A program made the position numbers and the translations under genes. A DNA stretch of 64,000 bases, taken from positions 1,054,001 through 1,118,000 of the forward strand of contig NZ_CDHO01000003.1 of the NCBI RefSeq assembly GCF_001006785.1, written 5' to 3'. The notes beneath the pieces were generated by a model, which ran no database searches, was not told the DNA's origin, and was given only the letters and a program-made list of their open reading frames with translations. The DNA comes from Hyphomicrobium_B sp001006785. Its GTDB lineage: Bacteria > Pseudomonadota > Alphaproteobacteria > Rhizobiales > Hyphomicrobiaceae. Of the stretch, positions 8,751-16,552 are shown in pieces; positions within the stretch are counted from its first letter, which is position 1, and each line of letters opens with the position of its first letter.

Positions 8751-9796
8751 AAAGAATAAGAGTTCTCGTAGTTGACGATTCCTCGACGATGCGCGGTCTG
8801 ATCGCGACGGCGCTCTCGTCGGATGCCGAAATCGAAGTCGTCGGACAAGCGGAAGATCCGCTGCAGGCCCGGCAGGCGATCAAGGCGCTGAATCCAGATG
8901 TCGTGACGCTCGACGTCGAGATGCCGAATATGAGCGGCCTCGAATTTCTCGAAAAGATCATGCGGCTGCGGCCGATGCCGGTCATCATGGTGTCGACGCT
9001 GACGAGCCGCGGTGCCGAGGAAACTGTGCGCGCGCTCGAGATCGGTGCGGTCGATTGCATTGAAAAGCCAAGGCCCGGCAACGAACACAATTTTGAGGAG
9101 CTGCCGTTCAAGGTCAAGATCGCTGCGATGGCACGCGTTCGCCCGCTGACGACCGAAAGCGAGAGACAAAAAAATGCGGTCGAAGCCAGATCCGCGCACG
9201 GGCAGTATGCTTCCGATGGGCGCGTGCTCGCGATTGGCGCTTCCACGGGCGGCGTCGAAGCGCTGATCGAACTTCTGTCGCATTTTCCTGAAAACTGTCC
9301 GCCGACCGTCATCGCGCAGCACATGCCGGCGTCGTTTACGAAGAGCTTCGCAAACCGCCTCAATCGTCTATGCCCGGCGCAGGTGCAGGAAGCGACGCAT
9401 GGAGCAAAACTCGCGCCGGGTCAGGTATTCCTGGCGCCGGGCGGATCGCTTCATCTCGAAATTGCCGGCAAGGGTGACTTGCGCTGCGTTATGAAAGCAG
9501 GCGACCGGGTCAACGGTCACTGCCCTTCGGTCGACGTTCTGTTTGAATCGGTGGCGCGCTCGTGCGGATCGCGCTCAGTGGGCCTCATACTGACCGGTAT
9601 GGGCCGCGACGGCGCGTCCGGACTGTTGTCCATGCGCAAAGCAGGCGCCAGAACATTCGGACAGAATGAATCCAGCTGCATCGTGTACGGAATGCCGAAG
9701 GCTGCATTCGACATCGGCGCAGTTGAAAAGCAGTTGCCACTCGACCGCCTCGCAGCGGCAATAGTGTCAGAAACGTCAACAATCAAAAAACACTAG
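8747..9796 (+). CDS. cheB: chemotaxis response regulator and methylesterase CheB
   Basis: A 349-residue two-domain protein. The receiver domain (1-120) has D11 and phospho-acceptor D56 (VTLDVEMPNMSG). After a linker of about 35 residues, the methylesterase domain shows the serine loop IGASTGGVEAL, the histidine in VIAQHMPASF and the catalytic aspartate region LTGMGRDGASG. It removes methyl groups from receptors and may also deamidate them. It starts in the cheR stop (ATGA). Confidence 0.96.
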   Translation: MKRIRVLVVDDSSTMRGLIATALSSDAEIEVVGQAEDPLQARQAIKALNPDVVTLDVEMPNMSGLEFLEKIMRLRPMPVIMVSTLTSRGAEETVRALEIGAVDCIEKPRPGNEHNFEELPFKVKIAAMARVRPLTTESERQKNAVEARSAHGQYASDGRVLAIGASTGGVEALIELLSHFPENCPPTVIAQHMPASFTKSFANRLNRLCPAQVQEATHGAKLAPGQVFLAPGGSLHLEIAGKGDLRCVMKAGDRVNGHCPSVDVLFESVARSCGSRSVGLILTGMGRDGASGLLSMRKAGARTFGQNESSCIVYGMPKAAFDIGAVEKQLPLDRLAAAIVSETSTIKKH

Positions 9797-9805
9797 GAGG
9801 CCAAT

Positions 9806-10195
9806 ATGCCCTCAATGCAGCAACTCTCGATCATGGTCGTTGACGATACGTCCGTCAGCCGCGCGCTCTTGACCGACGGCCTCGATCAAATCGGGCTTAA
9901 ATCGTTCAAAGTCGCCAAGGACGGCGAGGAAGCCCTTAAGCTGATGATGACGACGCCATGTCATCTCGTCATATCCGATTTCAACATGCCGAAAATCGAT
10001 GGCATTCAGTTGCTGCGTGCTTTGCGTCAGCACGGCCCGACGAGCAAGGTCGGTTTCATCCTTGTGACGGGTAAGGGCGACAAAGCGCTGATCGATGAAG
10101 GCAAAAAGTGGGGCCTGAACAATTTTCTCGCCAAGCCCTTCACTGTCCCGGCATTGAAAACGTGCATCGAGGCTGTTGTCGGAAAGCTGACATGA
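9806..10195 (+). CDS. cheY: CheY-type response regulator (second, probable motor regulator)
   Basis: A 129-residue receiver domain: VVDDTSVSRAL with the acidic pair, phospho-acceptor D58 in LVISDFNMPKIDG, and K110 in FLAKPFTVPA. An AGGAGG at 9795-9800 precedes the ATG. Position after cheB and before cheD corresponds to CheY2, the motor-acting regulator, in Sinorhizobium meliloti and Rhodobacter-type systems. The assignment as motor regulator is from gene order, not from a motif. Confidence 0.93.
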   Translation: MPSMQQLSIMVVDDTSVSRALLTDGLDQIGLKSFKVAKDGEEALKLMMTTPCHLVISDFNMPKIDGIQLLRALRQHGPTSKVGFILVTGKGDKALIDEGKKWGLNNFLAKPFTVPALKTCIEAVVGKLT

Positions 10196-10740
10196 CGTCA
10201 GGGTTGAGGCGAGATAATCGCGTTCACATCATCCAGGGCGAGTACTTCGTCACCGGTGACAGCGAACTCGTGGTGACGACGATCCTCGGGTCATGCGTCG
10301 CGGCCTGCATTCGCGATCCGCTGGCGGGCGTTGGCGGCATCAACCATTTTCTTTTGCCGGGAACGAACACACGGACGAAAGCGGGCGAGGCGGAACGTCT
10401 CGGCGTTCACCTGATGGAGCTGCTTGTGAACGGTTTGCTCAAGGCCGGCGCCCGTCGCGAGCGGCTGGAGGCGAAGCTGTTCGGCGGCGCGAGAACAGTG
10501 CGAAGCCACAATGATATCGGCAAGCACAATGCGGAATTCGCCGAGCGGTTTCTGCGCGACGAAGGCATCGCCTACGTCGGCGGCAGCACCGGCGGCCTGC
10601 AAGGGCGACGGATACAGTATTGGCCGGTTTCCGGACGCGCACGGCAGAGTCTGCTCACCGGCACCGTGGAGATCGAACGTCCGCCTGTGACGGCGCCTCG
10701 CGTCGTGGCGAGCAACGCGGGCGAACTCGAACTGTTTTGA
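10192..10740 (+). CDS. cheD: chemoreceptor glutamine deamidase CheD
   Basis: A 182-residue CheD, which deamidates specific glutamines on chemoreceptors. The catalytic cysteine lies in TTILGSCVAACIRD and the histidine in GGINHFLLPG, with the family segment KLFGGARTV and a conserved GGSTGGLQGRR. The ATG overlaps the stop of the previous cheY (ATGA). Confidence 0.95.
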   Translation: MTSGLRRDNRVHIIQGEYFVTGDSELVVTTILGSCVAACIRDPLAGVGGINHFLLPGTNTRTKAGEAERLGVHLMELLVNGLLKAGARRERLEAKLFGGARTVRSHNDIGKHNAEFAERFLRDEGIAYVGGSTGGLQGRRIQYWPVSGRARQSLLTGTVEIERPPVTAPRVVASNAGELELF

Positions 10741-10765
10741 ATTTTCTGACGGGACGCGGAACAAA

Positions 10766-11164
10766 ATGAGCGGCGACAAAAACAATACAAATGGTGCAGC
10801 AGGCGCGCTCGTGCCCGTTCCCGAAGTCCTGACGATGGTGAGCGAAGAAATCCGCATGCTGTCGGACGGCGTCAACGATCTGCAGGAATTGATCGGGAAT
10901 CTCGTCGTTGCCGGAGCTTTCGGCGGATCGCATTCACTCTACGAGTTGCAGTCTCTGGACCGTATCTCGCAAAGTCTCGAAGCGATCTCCGACTATCTCG
11001 GAGGCGCTTCGAAAATATCGTCGCCGGATTGGAAGATCGATGTCGCCGAAGCCTCGCGCTGCGTGAGAATCGCCGAAATGAGCGATCGTTTGAACGGTAT
11101 CAAACGGGACGACGCATCACATAACGGCGCCGGCGATTTCGACGACTTCGAGCTGACCGCCTAA
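10766..11164 (+). CDS. cheT: CheT-like small protein with a DXXXQ phosphatase motif
   Basis: A 132-residue, acidic, mainly helical protein that ends the che operon, 25 bases after cheD. It has no obvious full-length match to CheZ, but residues 61-75 read LQSLDRISQSLEAIS, giving D65-R-I-S-Q69, the DXXXQ signature used by CheZ-type phosphatases to attack phospho-CheY. In Sinorhizobium meliloti the gene at exactly this place, cheT, encodes a protein reported to carry DXXXQ and to speed decay of phosphorylated CheY1. The tail ends in an acidic FDDFELTA. Function here is inferred from position and motif. The gene symbol is used on that basis. Confidence 0.72.
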   Translation: MSGDKNNTNGAAGALVPVPEVLTMVSEEIRMLSDGVNDLQELIGNLVVAGAFGGSHSLYELQSLDRISQSLEAISDYLGGASKISSPDWKIDVAEASRCVRIAEMSDRLNGIKRDDASHNGAGDFDDFELTA

Positions 11165-11180
11165 AGAGATCGCGAGAACA

Positions 11181-11747
11181 TCACGCCCCGACGAATTCGC
11201 GCGCTGCATCAATCGAGATGAATCGGCGGCGGCCGATGAGAGTGTCGATCTCGATCGTGCCGTCGTCAAATTCCATATATTCGCGACCTGCCAGCTTGCC
11301 GCCGATGAAGGGCGGTCTGGGCGCCGGCGGCGGCAGTGGAGCAGGCTGTTCCGGTGCGAGTTGTTTCCGCTCCAGCAACGGTTGTCGACGTGCGCCGCCC
11401 GGGAAAGCGATGCGAACCGAAAGCCCTTTGCCTTCGATCATCGGCAGAACCTTCATCGCGATAGCCCCGATGAGAATGCTCTGCGCCAGCGTCAACGCCA
11501 TGAGGCGATGAATCCAAACCGCGGGCGTATCGGAAAGCAGCGCCGAATAACCCGCAACAAAAATTGCGGCCGACACGATGACAAGTCCGGCAAGAACGGA
11601 AACCGTGGTGGCGCGAGCGGCGAAGTTGGTCCGCCGAGTGCCGAGGTCGGCAAGCGCTTCGTCGACGTTGCGGAGCTTCAGCGCGTTGGCAAGCTCGGAT
11701 TGACGCAGAACATCCTCGAAGGCGTAGCGATTATGGAGCGCGTTCAT
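11181..11747 (-). CDS. two-pass membrane protein at the end of the flagellar operon
   Basis: A 188-residue protein I do not recognise by family. It has a soluble N-terminal helix region with LANALKLRNVDEALADLG, two likely membrane helices (about 47-68 and 83-105), then a proline-rich linker (LPPPAPRPP) and a small C-terminal domain of about 45 residues (YMEFDDGTIEIDTLIGRR). It overlaps the previous gene by 17 bases and is the last gene of a minus-strand flagellar operon, converging on the che operon. A flagellar or motor-associated role is plausible by context only. Confidence 0.75.
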   Translation of the reverse strand: MNALHNRYAFEDVLRQSELANALKLRNVDEALADLGTRRTNFAARATTVSVLAGLVIVSAAIFVAGYSALLSDTPAVWIHRLMALTLAQSILIGAIAMKVLPMIEGKGLSVRIAFPGGARRQPLLERKQLAPEQPAPLPPPAPRPPFIGGKLAGREYMEFDDGTIEIDTLIGRRRFISIDAAREFVGA

Positions 11748-12198
11748 GGTTTTTCATCATGTCCTGCTTGGAGAGGTAGGTCCAGCTATCGATCATCACG
11801 TCCTTGACGACGTTGCGGCCAAGGCGCTCGTTCGTGCCCGAGGCGATGTTTGCCGATAGCTCTTTGATGGCATTCTTGCGCCCGGCCTTGAGATCCTTCG
11901 GCGCAGTTTCGTAGATCAGTCGAAACGCTTCATCGGCGACGAAAGCTTCCGGCTGCACCGAGCTCTCTTTGAGCAGGTCGGCGTCCGCAGTAAACTGAAG
12001 GCGTGTCACCACGTAGCCGAGAACCTCCCCATCAGAAAGAATGGGGACGCTGACCATCGGCGTCTTCAGCATCTGCAGTTTATGATTTTCGGATTTGTTC
12101 GGCTCCGCGCTCATCGATGATTTCCACGCGACCGCGCCATAGACGCCGCCGACCGTCGAAAGACATGCAACGAAAGCGAGCAGGATCATCCGTATCAC
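11731..12198 (-). CDS. membrane-anchored protein of the flagellar operon, possibly FliL-related
   Basis: A 155-residue protein with one N-terminal membrane anchor (about residues 3-22) and a periplasmic domain carrying MVSVPILSDGEVLGYVVTRL followed by a helix. The layout, a single anchor plus a domain that begins with beta strands of the type PI-x-VxL, recalls FliL-family basal body proteins, but the similarity is weak and I would not name it. The GTG at 12198 overlaps the preceding stop (GTGA), with AGGAA six bases upstream. Its place between FlgN-like and another unknown gene supports a flagellar role. Confidence 0.7.
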   Translation of the reverse strand: MIRMILLAFVACLSTVGGVYGAVAWKSSMSAEPNKSENHKLQMLKTPMVSVPILSDGEVLGYVVTRLQFTADADLLKESSVQPEAFVADEAFRLIYETAPKDLKAGRKNAIKELSANIASGTNERLGRNVVKDVMIDSWTYLSKQDMMKNHERAP

Positions 12199-12686
12199 GG
12201 CGCGTTCCTGTAAGGTCCGATGTTGCGCGTATACGTGCCGTCCGATTCAGCATTCTGGATCGCGTCCGACAGCATCGCTGCGATTTCTTTGACGGCATCG
12301 AGATGCAGGCGGATCTTGCGCAGGTTAACCGAGAGCTTTTCGCGGAATTGCGCAAGGCGAAGCTGCAGGTCTGTATTGACGTCGGATTTCTGCAAACGCC
12401 GGAGCGCCTGATTGAGGTCGAGAAGCCCCTGGCTTTTGCGATCGTTCGATGTCTTGAAATCGAACTTCAATGACTTGTCCAAGGCGTGCGTTTCTTCGTC
12501 GAGATAGCCCTCGATGCGTGCGATCACCGCAAAGACCATCGCACGCGCGACATCCGCATCGTGCGTGCCCGCGCGCGGCATGGCGGGTCGGCGTGCACTC
12601 GCGGCGGCCAGGCCGCCCATTGGCGCGGCGGACCTGGCGCTCGGAAGAGGCGTTTTGACTTTTTCGCCGAATGCGCCGGTGCTCAT
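12195..12686 (-). CDS. FlgN-like flagellar protein (possible export chaperone)
   Basis: A 163-residue protein, disordered for the first 40 residues (alanine, arginine and proline rich) and helical after that. The central part has IARIEGYLDEETHALD and then FKTSNDRKSQGLLDL, a pattern of acidic helix followed by an N-R-K-S turn and leucine helix seen in alphaproteobacterial FlgN-like proteins, which keep hook-associated proteins export-ready. The stop overlaps the next start and one base separates it from the FlgJ-like gene. Assignment is moderate; it could be another flagellar chaperone. Confidence 0.6.
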   Translation of the reverse strand: MSTGAFGEKVKTPLPSARSAAPMGGLAAASARRPAMPRAGTHDADVARAMVFAVIARIEGYLDEETHALDKSLKFDFKTSNDRKSQGLLDLNQALRRLQKSDVNTDLQLRLAQFREKLSVNLRKIRLHLDAVKEIAAMLSDAIQNAESDGTYTRNIGPYRNAP

Positions 12687-12687
12687 G

Positions 12688-13044
12688 CTACTTGTCCTTA
12701 AGTCGTCCGGTTTCAGATTTGAGGATCATGTTCGCAATGCCGAGCGTGCCCGTCTTGGACAGACTTGTCGCGAGCGTGTCCGTCATCATCGAGCGCCACA
12801 TCGTGCCCGACGTTCCTTCGCCGAACAGCGATGCGGAATCTTTCGGCATCGACGCGTCGATCATCTGGCGCAGATAGACAGCCTCGAATTGCTGCGCGAC
12901 CTCTTTGGCTTTTTTCGTCGCCGCAGGGTCGGCCTGCGGTGCGGCTGCTTCCGTGCTGGCGGCAGCCGTCTTCGCCGGCCGGACTGTTTGCCCGGCTGTC
13001 CAGGTCGCGACGTCAGCGGCCGAGGTGCGAAGGATGGCGGACAT
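12688..13044 (-). CDS. flgJ: FlgJ-type rod-binding protein (no muramidase domain)
   Basis: A 118-residue protein with the rod-binding domain of FlgJ at about 45-115: AKEVAQQFEAVYLRQMID, then MWRSMMTDTLATSLS and GIANMIL. Alphaproteobacterial FlgJ often lacks the C-terminal muramidase found in enterics, as here. It acts in the periplasm in rod assembly. The ATG at 13044 is preferred to an adjacent TTG at 13047. An alanine-rich linker precedes the domain. Confidence 0.85.
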   Translation of the reverse strand: MSAILRTSAADVATWTAGQTVRPAKTAAASTEAAAPQADPAATKKAKEVAQQFEAVYLRQMIDASMPKDSASLFGEGTSGTMWRSMMTDTLATSLSKTGTLGIANMILKSETGRLKDK

Positions 13045-13077
13045 CAAGAAATATCACTTCGAACATGGAAGATTGTC

Positions 13078-13494
13078 TCAGCTTGGACGCGGAGACTTAC
13101 CCCGGCCTTGCGCGCCGACGGCTTCCTGAAATTCGAGCAGAGCCTCGAGTTCGGCCTGTTCGCGCTTGCGCGCATCTTCGCCTTTTGCCTCAGCGAGAAG
13201 GCGGTCGGCGCTCCGTCCGCGGGCGGCTGCCTCGGCATAACGCTTCAGCGCGATCTCGTGTTCGCGCGACAACTGTTGGATTCGCCGTTCGAGACGGCCG
13301 ACGCGGCTCGACAGCAGCGCGGTGAAGAGACCGTTGACGGGCGACGGACTTTCTAGGCTGCGAAATATGTCGTCCTGGGCTGCGCGCAGCGAAGCGATCT
13401 CTTGCGTCAAATCGCTGACGCGCACGCGCTCCACCGTCTCAAGGTCGTGGAACACATCAGCAATGCGGCCAAGTTTTTTGGTCTGGCTAGCCAT
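13078..13494 (-). CDS. FliJ-like coiled-coil flagellar protein
   Basis: A 138-residue protein predicted almost wholly helical, with heptad-like leucines in DLTQEIASLRAAQDDIF and in RVGRLERRIQQLSREHEI. This matches the antiparallel coiled-coil form of FliJ, a cytoplasmic export-apparatus stalk that contacts FlhA. It overlaps fliR by eight bases and sits between export and rod genes, which supports the call. Sequence conservation in FliJ is poor, so the name stays tentative. Confidence 0.65.
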   Translation of the reverse strand: MASQTKKLGRIADVFHDLETVERVRVSDLTQEIASLRAAQDDIFRSLESPSPVNGLFTALLSSRVGRLERRIQQLSREHEIALKRYAEAAARGRSADRLLAEAKGEDARKREQAELEALLEFQEAVGAQGRGKSPRPS

Positions 13495-14251
13495 TTTGAC
13501 CCAGCGTTGCGATCGCCTGCATGACGAGCGAAGAAAAGATGCCGATTATTCCGCCGTCGATCTGCAGCAGGATGATGAGTCCACCGAGAACGACGAACGG
13601 CGTCGAGACGAAGTATGACGGAATCTGCGGGATCATCTTGTTGAGAAACCCGAACGCGAGGTTCACCATCACGGAATAAACGACGAGCGCCGCGCTGAGC
13701 TGCAGCGTCAGCTTGAACGCCGAGCCGAACGTCGAGACGATCATAGAAAGATTGGGAGGCGCTGCGAATTCGGAGCCAACTTTAAGCGCTGCATAGGAAT
13801 TCTGAAGCATTCGGATGATGGCGATATGCAGATCGGCCACGAAAAACATCACGACAGCGGGCAGCGTTACGAAGACGGAGTACGGCGTCGATGGATCGTT
13901 GCCTTCGATCGCGTGCGAGAATGCCGATCCGTAGCCGGCGAGGTTGGCCATCGCGATGGCTGCGAATTCGAGCGCGAGAAAGAAGATGCGTACGATAAAG
14001 CCGAGGAATAAGCCCGCCAGGCTTTCAGTGACGATGATCGAAACCAGTCCCTCGGCGGGGCCTGCCGCCACCGGCCGTACGTCGTCGTAAACGATCGGCA
14101 TGATCGCGAGCGAAATGGCGATCGCGACGAAAAGCCGGAGCTGCACCGGGATGCGGTCGCTCGAAAACCCCGGCAACACCATGAAGCACGCGCCGACACG
14201 GCAGAAAACGATAAGCGGCACCAGAAGCGTTTGCTGCGTCAGCTCGCTCAT
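13487..14251 (-). CDS. fliR: flagellar export gate protein FliR
   Basis: A 254-residue membrane protein with about six hydrophobic segments, part of the FliPQR export gate. Family features include an N-terminal RVGACFMVLPGFSSDRIPVQ, the VTESLAGLFLGFIVRIFFLA segment, AGYGSAFSHAI and the C-terminal GFLNKMIPQIPSYFVSTPF. The ATG at 14251 overlaps the flhA stop (ATGA), which sets the start. Confidence 0.95.
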   Translation of the reverse strand: MSELTQQTLLVPLIVFCRVGACFMVLPGFSSDRIPVQLRLFVAIAISLAIMPIVYDDVRPVAAGPAEGLVSIIVTESLAGLFLGFIVRIFFLALEFAAIAMANLAGYGSAFSHAIEGNDPSTPYSVFVTLPAVVMFFVADLHIAIIRMLQNSYAALKVGSEFAAPPNLSMIVSTFGSAFKLTLQLSAALVVYSVMVNLAFGFLNKMIPQIPSYFVSTPFVVLGGLIILLQIDGGIIGIFSSLVMQAIATLGQNG

Positions 14252-16341
14252 GAAACCGAGCCGAGCGACTGAATCTGCACGCCGCGGCTGATCTCGAGGT
14301 GCGAGAGCACCGGCAACGTGCCGTAGAGGCGTTCTGTGACGGTGTGGACGTAAGGTCGCGTCTCGGCGGCCGTGACCAGAACGAATTGATGACCGGCATC
14401 CATAAGCGGCTGTACGACGCGCGCGAGGTCGGCGCCGAATTGCTCGATGAGACGCGGATCGATATCGAATTCGATGATCTCGCCCTTGGCGTCGCGGCGC
14501 AACGCCTGATGGAACGCGACTTCCCATTTGTTGCCGAGACGAACGATCTTCAGGTAGTTGTTGTCGCTGAGGTCGCCGCAAATTTGCGAAGCCAGCCGCA
14601 TGCGCACATGCTCGGTGATCTGCTCGGCCTTGCGCGAGAACGGTGCGATTTCAGCAACCGCTTCCAGGATGAGATGCAGGTTGCGAATGGAAATCCGTTC
14701 CGCAAGGAGCATCTTCAGAACGCCTTGCAGGCCCGAATAGGAAATCTGCGACGGGCAGATTTCTTCGAGCAGCTTGCGGTATTCGGGGTCGAGCCGATCG
14801 AGAAGCGAACGCAGGTCACGATAGGAGAGAAGCTGCGCGAGGCTGTTGCGGATGACTTCCGCCACGTGCGTCAGAAGCACGGAAGAATTTTCGACCGGCA
14901 CGAAACCGTCGCGCTTCAACGCGTTCGTAAAGATATCGGGCACCCAGATCGCCTTCATGCCGAACGCCGGTTCGCGCGTCTCATCGCCTGGCGTGTCGGG
15001 CTTCGGCCCGTCGCCGACAACGACCAGGACGTCGCCGAGTCGAAGCTCTGCGCTGGCGACGACCGTGCCGTGCACCTTGATCTGATAGCTCTTCGACGGC
15101 ACCGAAAGATCTTCGGCAAGTTTGATTTCCGGAACGACGAAGCCGTACTGCTTCGCGAACTTGCGGCGCATCTTCGCGACACGCTGCGGAAGATCGCTGC
15201 TCGGACGCATCAGAACGGTCGAAATCTGCTTGCCGAAGCAGATCTCGATTTCCGTCGTCTTGAGCTGATCGCGAATGGATTGCCGCGATTGCTCTTCCGG
15301 CGACAACGCCTGATCGGTTGTCTTGGCCGATGCGGCAGCGCGGGCTCCGGCTTCCTTCTGTCGTGTCAGGCCGATGCTTATGAAACCCAGGACGCCACCG
15401 ATGGCAGCGAACGGCAGCAGCGGGAGTCCGGGCGCCGTGGCGAGAACGGCCATGACGCCGCCCGCCAGCATCAACGCGCGCGGATAGTTGCCGAACTGGC
15501 TGACGATCACGCCTTCGGTCGAGCCCTGCGTGCCGCCCTTGGAAACGAGCAGGCCGGCTGCAAGCGACACGATCAACGCCGGCATCTGCGTGACGAGACC
15601 GTCGCCGACAGACAGCTTGACGAACGTATCTAGCGCCCGCTCGAACGGCAGATCGTGGCGCGTCACACCGATGATCACGCCGCCGAAAATGTTGACGGCC
15701 GTGATGATCAGGCCAGCGATCGCATCGCCGCGAACGAATTTCGACGCACCGTCCATGGCGCCGAAGAATTGGCTTTCTTCTTCGAGTTCGCGGCGGCGGC
15801 GGATCGCTTCCTTTTCGTCGATGGCGCCCGACGAAAGATCGGCGTCGACCGCCATTTGCTTGCCGGGCAGCGAGTCGAGCGTGAACCGCGCGCCGACTTC
15901 CGCGATACGCGTCGCGCCCTTGGTGATGACGACGAAGTTGACGGTGACGAGAATGATGAAGACGATGATGCCGATGACGAAATCGCCGCCCATCACGAAC
16001 TGGGCGAAGCCCGCGATGACGTGCCCCGCCGCCGTCGGTCCTTCCGCGCCTTGCGAAAGAATGAGGCGCGTCGTCGCCACGTTGAGCGCAAGTCGCAATA
16101 GCGTTGCGATCAGCAGAATGGTCGGGAACGCGGAGAATTCCAGCGGGCGTCGTATCCACAACGCGACCATCAGAATGACGATCGACAGCGCGATCGACAG
16201 CGCCAACCCCATGTCGATCATGAACGAGGGGAGCGGCAGGAACAGGATTGTCAGAATGGCGACGACGCCGACCGCGAGACCAGCGTCGCGCTGGCCCAAT
16301 ACGAGTCCGATGCCGCTGTCTGCGGTCTTTGTTGCTGCCAT
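14248..16341 (-). CDS. flhA: flagellar export protein FlhA
   Basis: A 697-residue FlhA, the nonameric cytoplasmic ring and proton-channel component of flagellar type III export. About eight membrane segments occupy residues 1-330, with the FHIPEP loop conserved as ITKGATRIAEVGARFTLDSL and the following PGKQMAVDADL; the soluble FlhAC domain follows (about 360-690), including LLAERISIRNLHLILEAVAE. The ATG at 16341 (MAATKTADSG) has GGGGA at 16352-16356; an upstream in-frame start at 16374 would add 11 residues without a better ribosome site. It appears to head the minus-strand flagellar operon. Confidence 0.96.
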   Translation of the reverse strand: MAATKTADSGIGLVLGQRDAGLAVGVVAILTILFLPLPSFMIDMGLALSIALSIVILMVALWIRRPLEFSAFPTILLIATLLRLALNVATTRLILSQGAEGPTAAGHVIAGFAQFVMGGDFVIGIIVFIILVTVNFVVITKGATRIAEVGARFTLDSLPGKQMAVDADLSSGAIDEKEAIRRRRELEEESQFFGAMDGASKFVRGDAIAGLIITAVNIFGGVIIGVTRHDLPFERALDTFVKLSVGDGLVTQMPALIVSLAAGLLVSKGGTQGSTEGVIVSQFGNYPRALMLAGGVMAVLATAPGLPLLPFAAIGGVLGFISIGLTRQKEAGARAAASAKTTDQALSPEEQSRQSIRDQLKTTEIEICFGKQISTVLMRPSSDLPQRVAKMRRKFAKQYGFVVPEIKLAEDLSVPSKSYQIKVHGTVVASAELRLGDVLVVVGDGPKPDTPGDETREPAFGMKAIWVPDIFTNALKRDGFVPVENSSVLLTHVAEVIRNSLAQLLSYRDLRSLLDRLDPEYRKLLEEICPSQISYSGLQGVLKMLLAERISIRNLHLILEAVAEIAPFSRKAEQITEHVRMRLASQICGDLSDNNYLKIVRLGNKWEVAFHQALRRDAKGEIIEFDIDPRLIEQFGADLARVVQPLMDAGHQFVLVTAAETRPYVHTVTERLYGTLPVLSHLEISRGVQIQSLGSVS

Positions 16342-16552
16342 AAAGCGAGGGTCCCCGATGCGCTGCGCCGGCAAGCTTGCAATCTGAAGCTTGCGCGAGG
16401 TCGTCGCCGGAACGGGAAACTCCGCCTTAAATCGGATTTCTGCTGCCGATTCGCCTCACCGATCAGGGCGATAACGATGACGCGTATCGGCAACTTGTCC
16501 TATTGGCGAGATGCAATGCCCCGCCAATAGGGAACGCCAAATCGAACGACGA

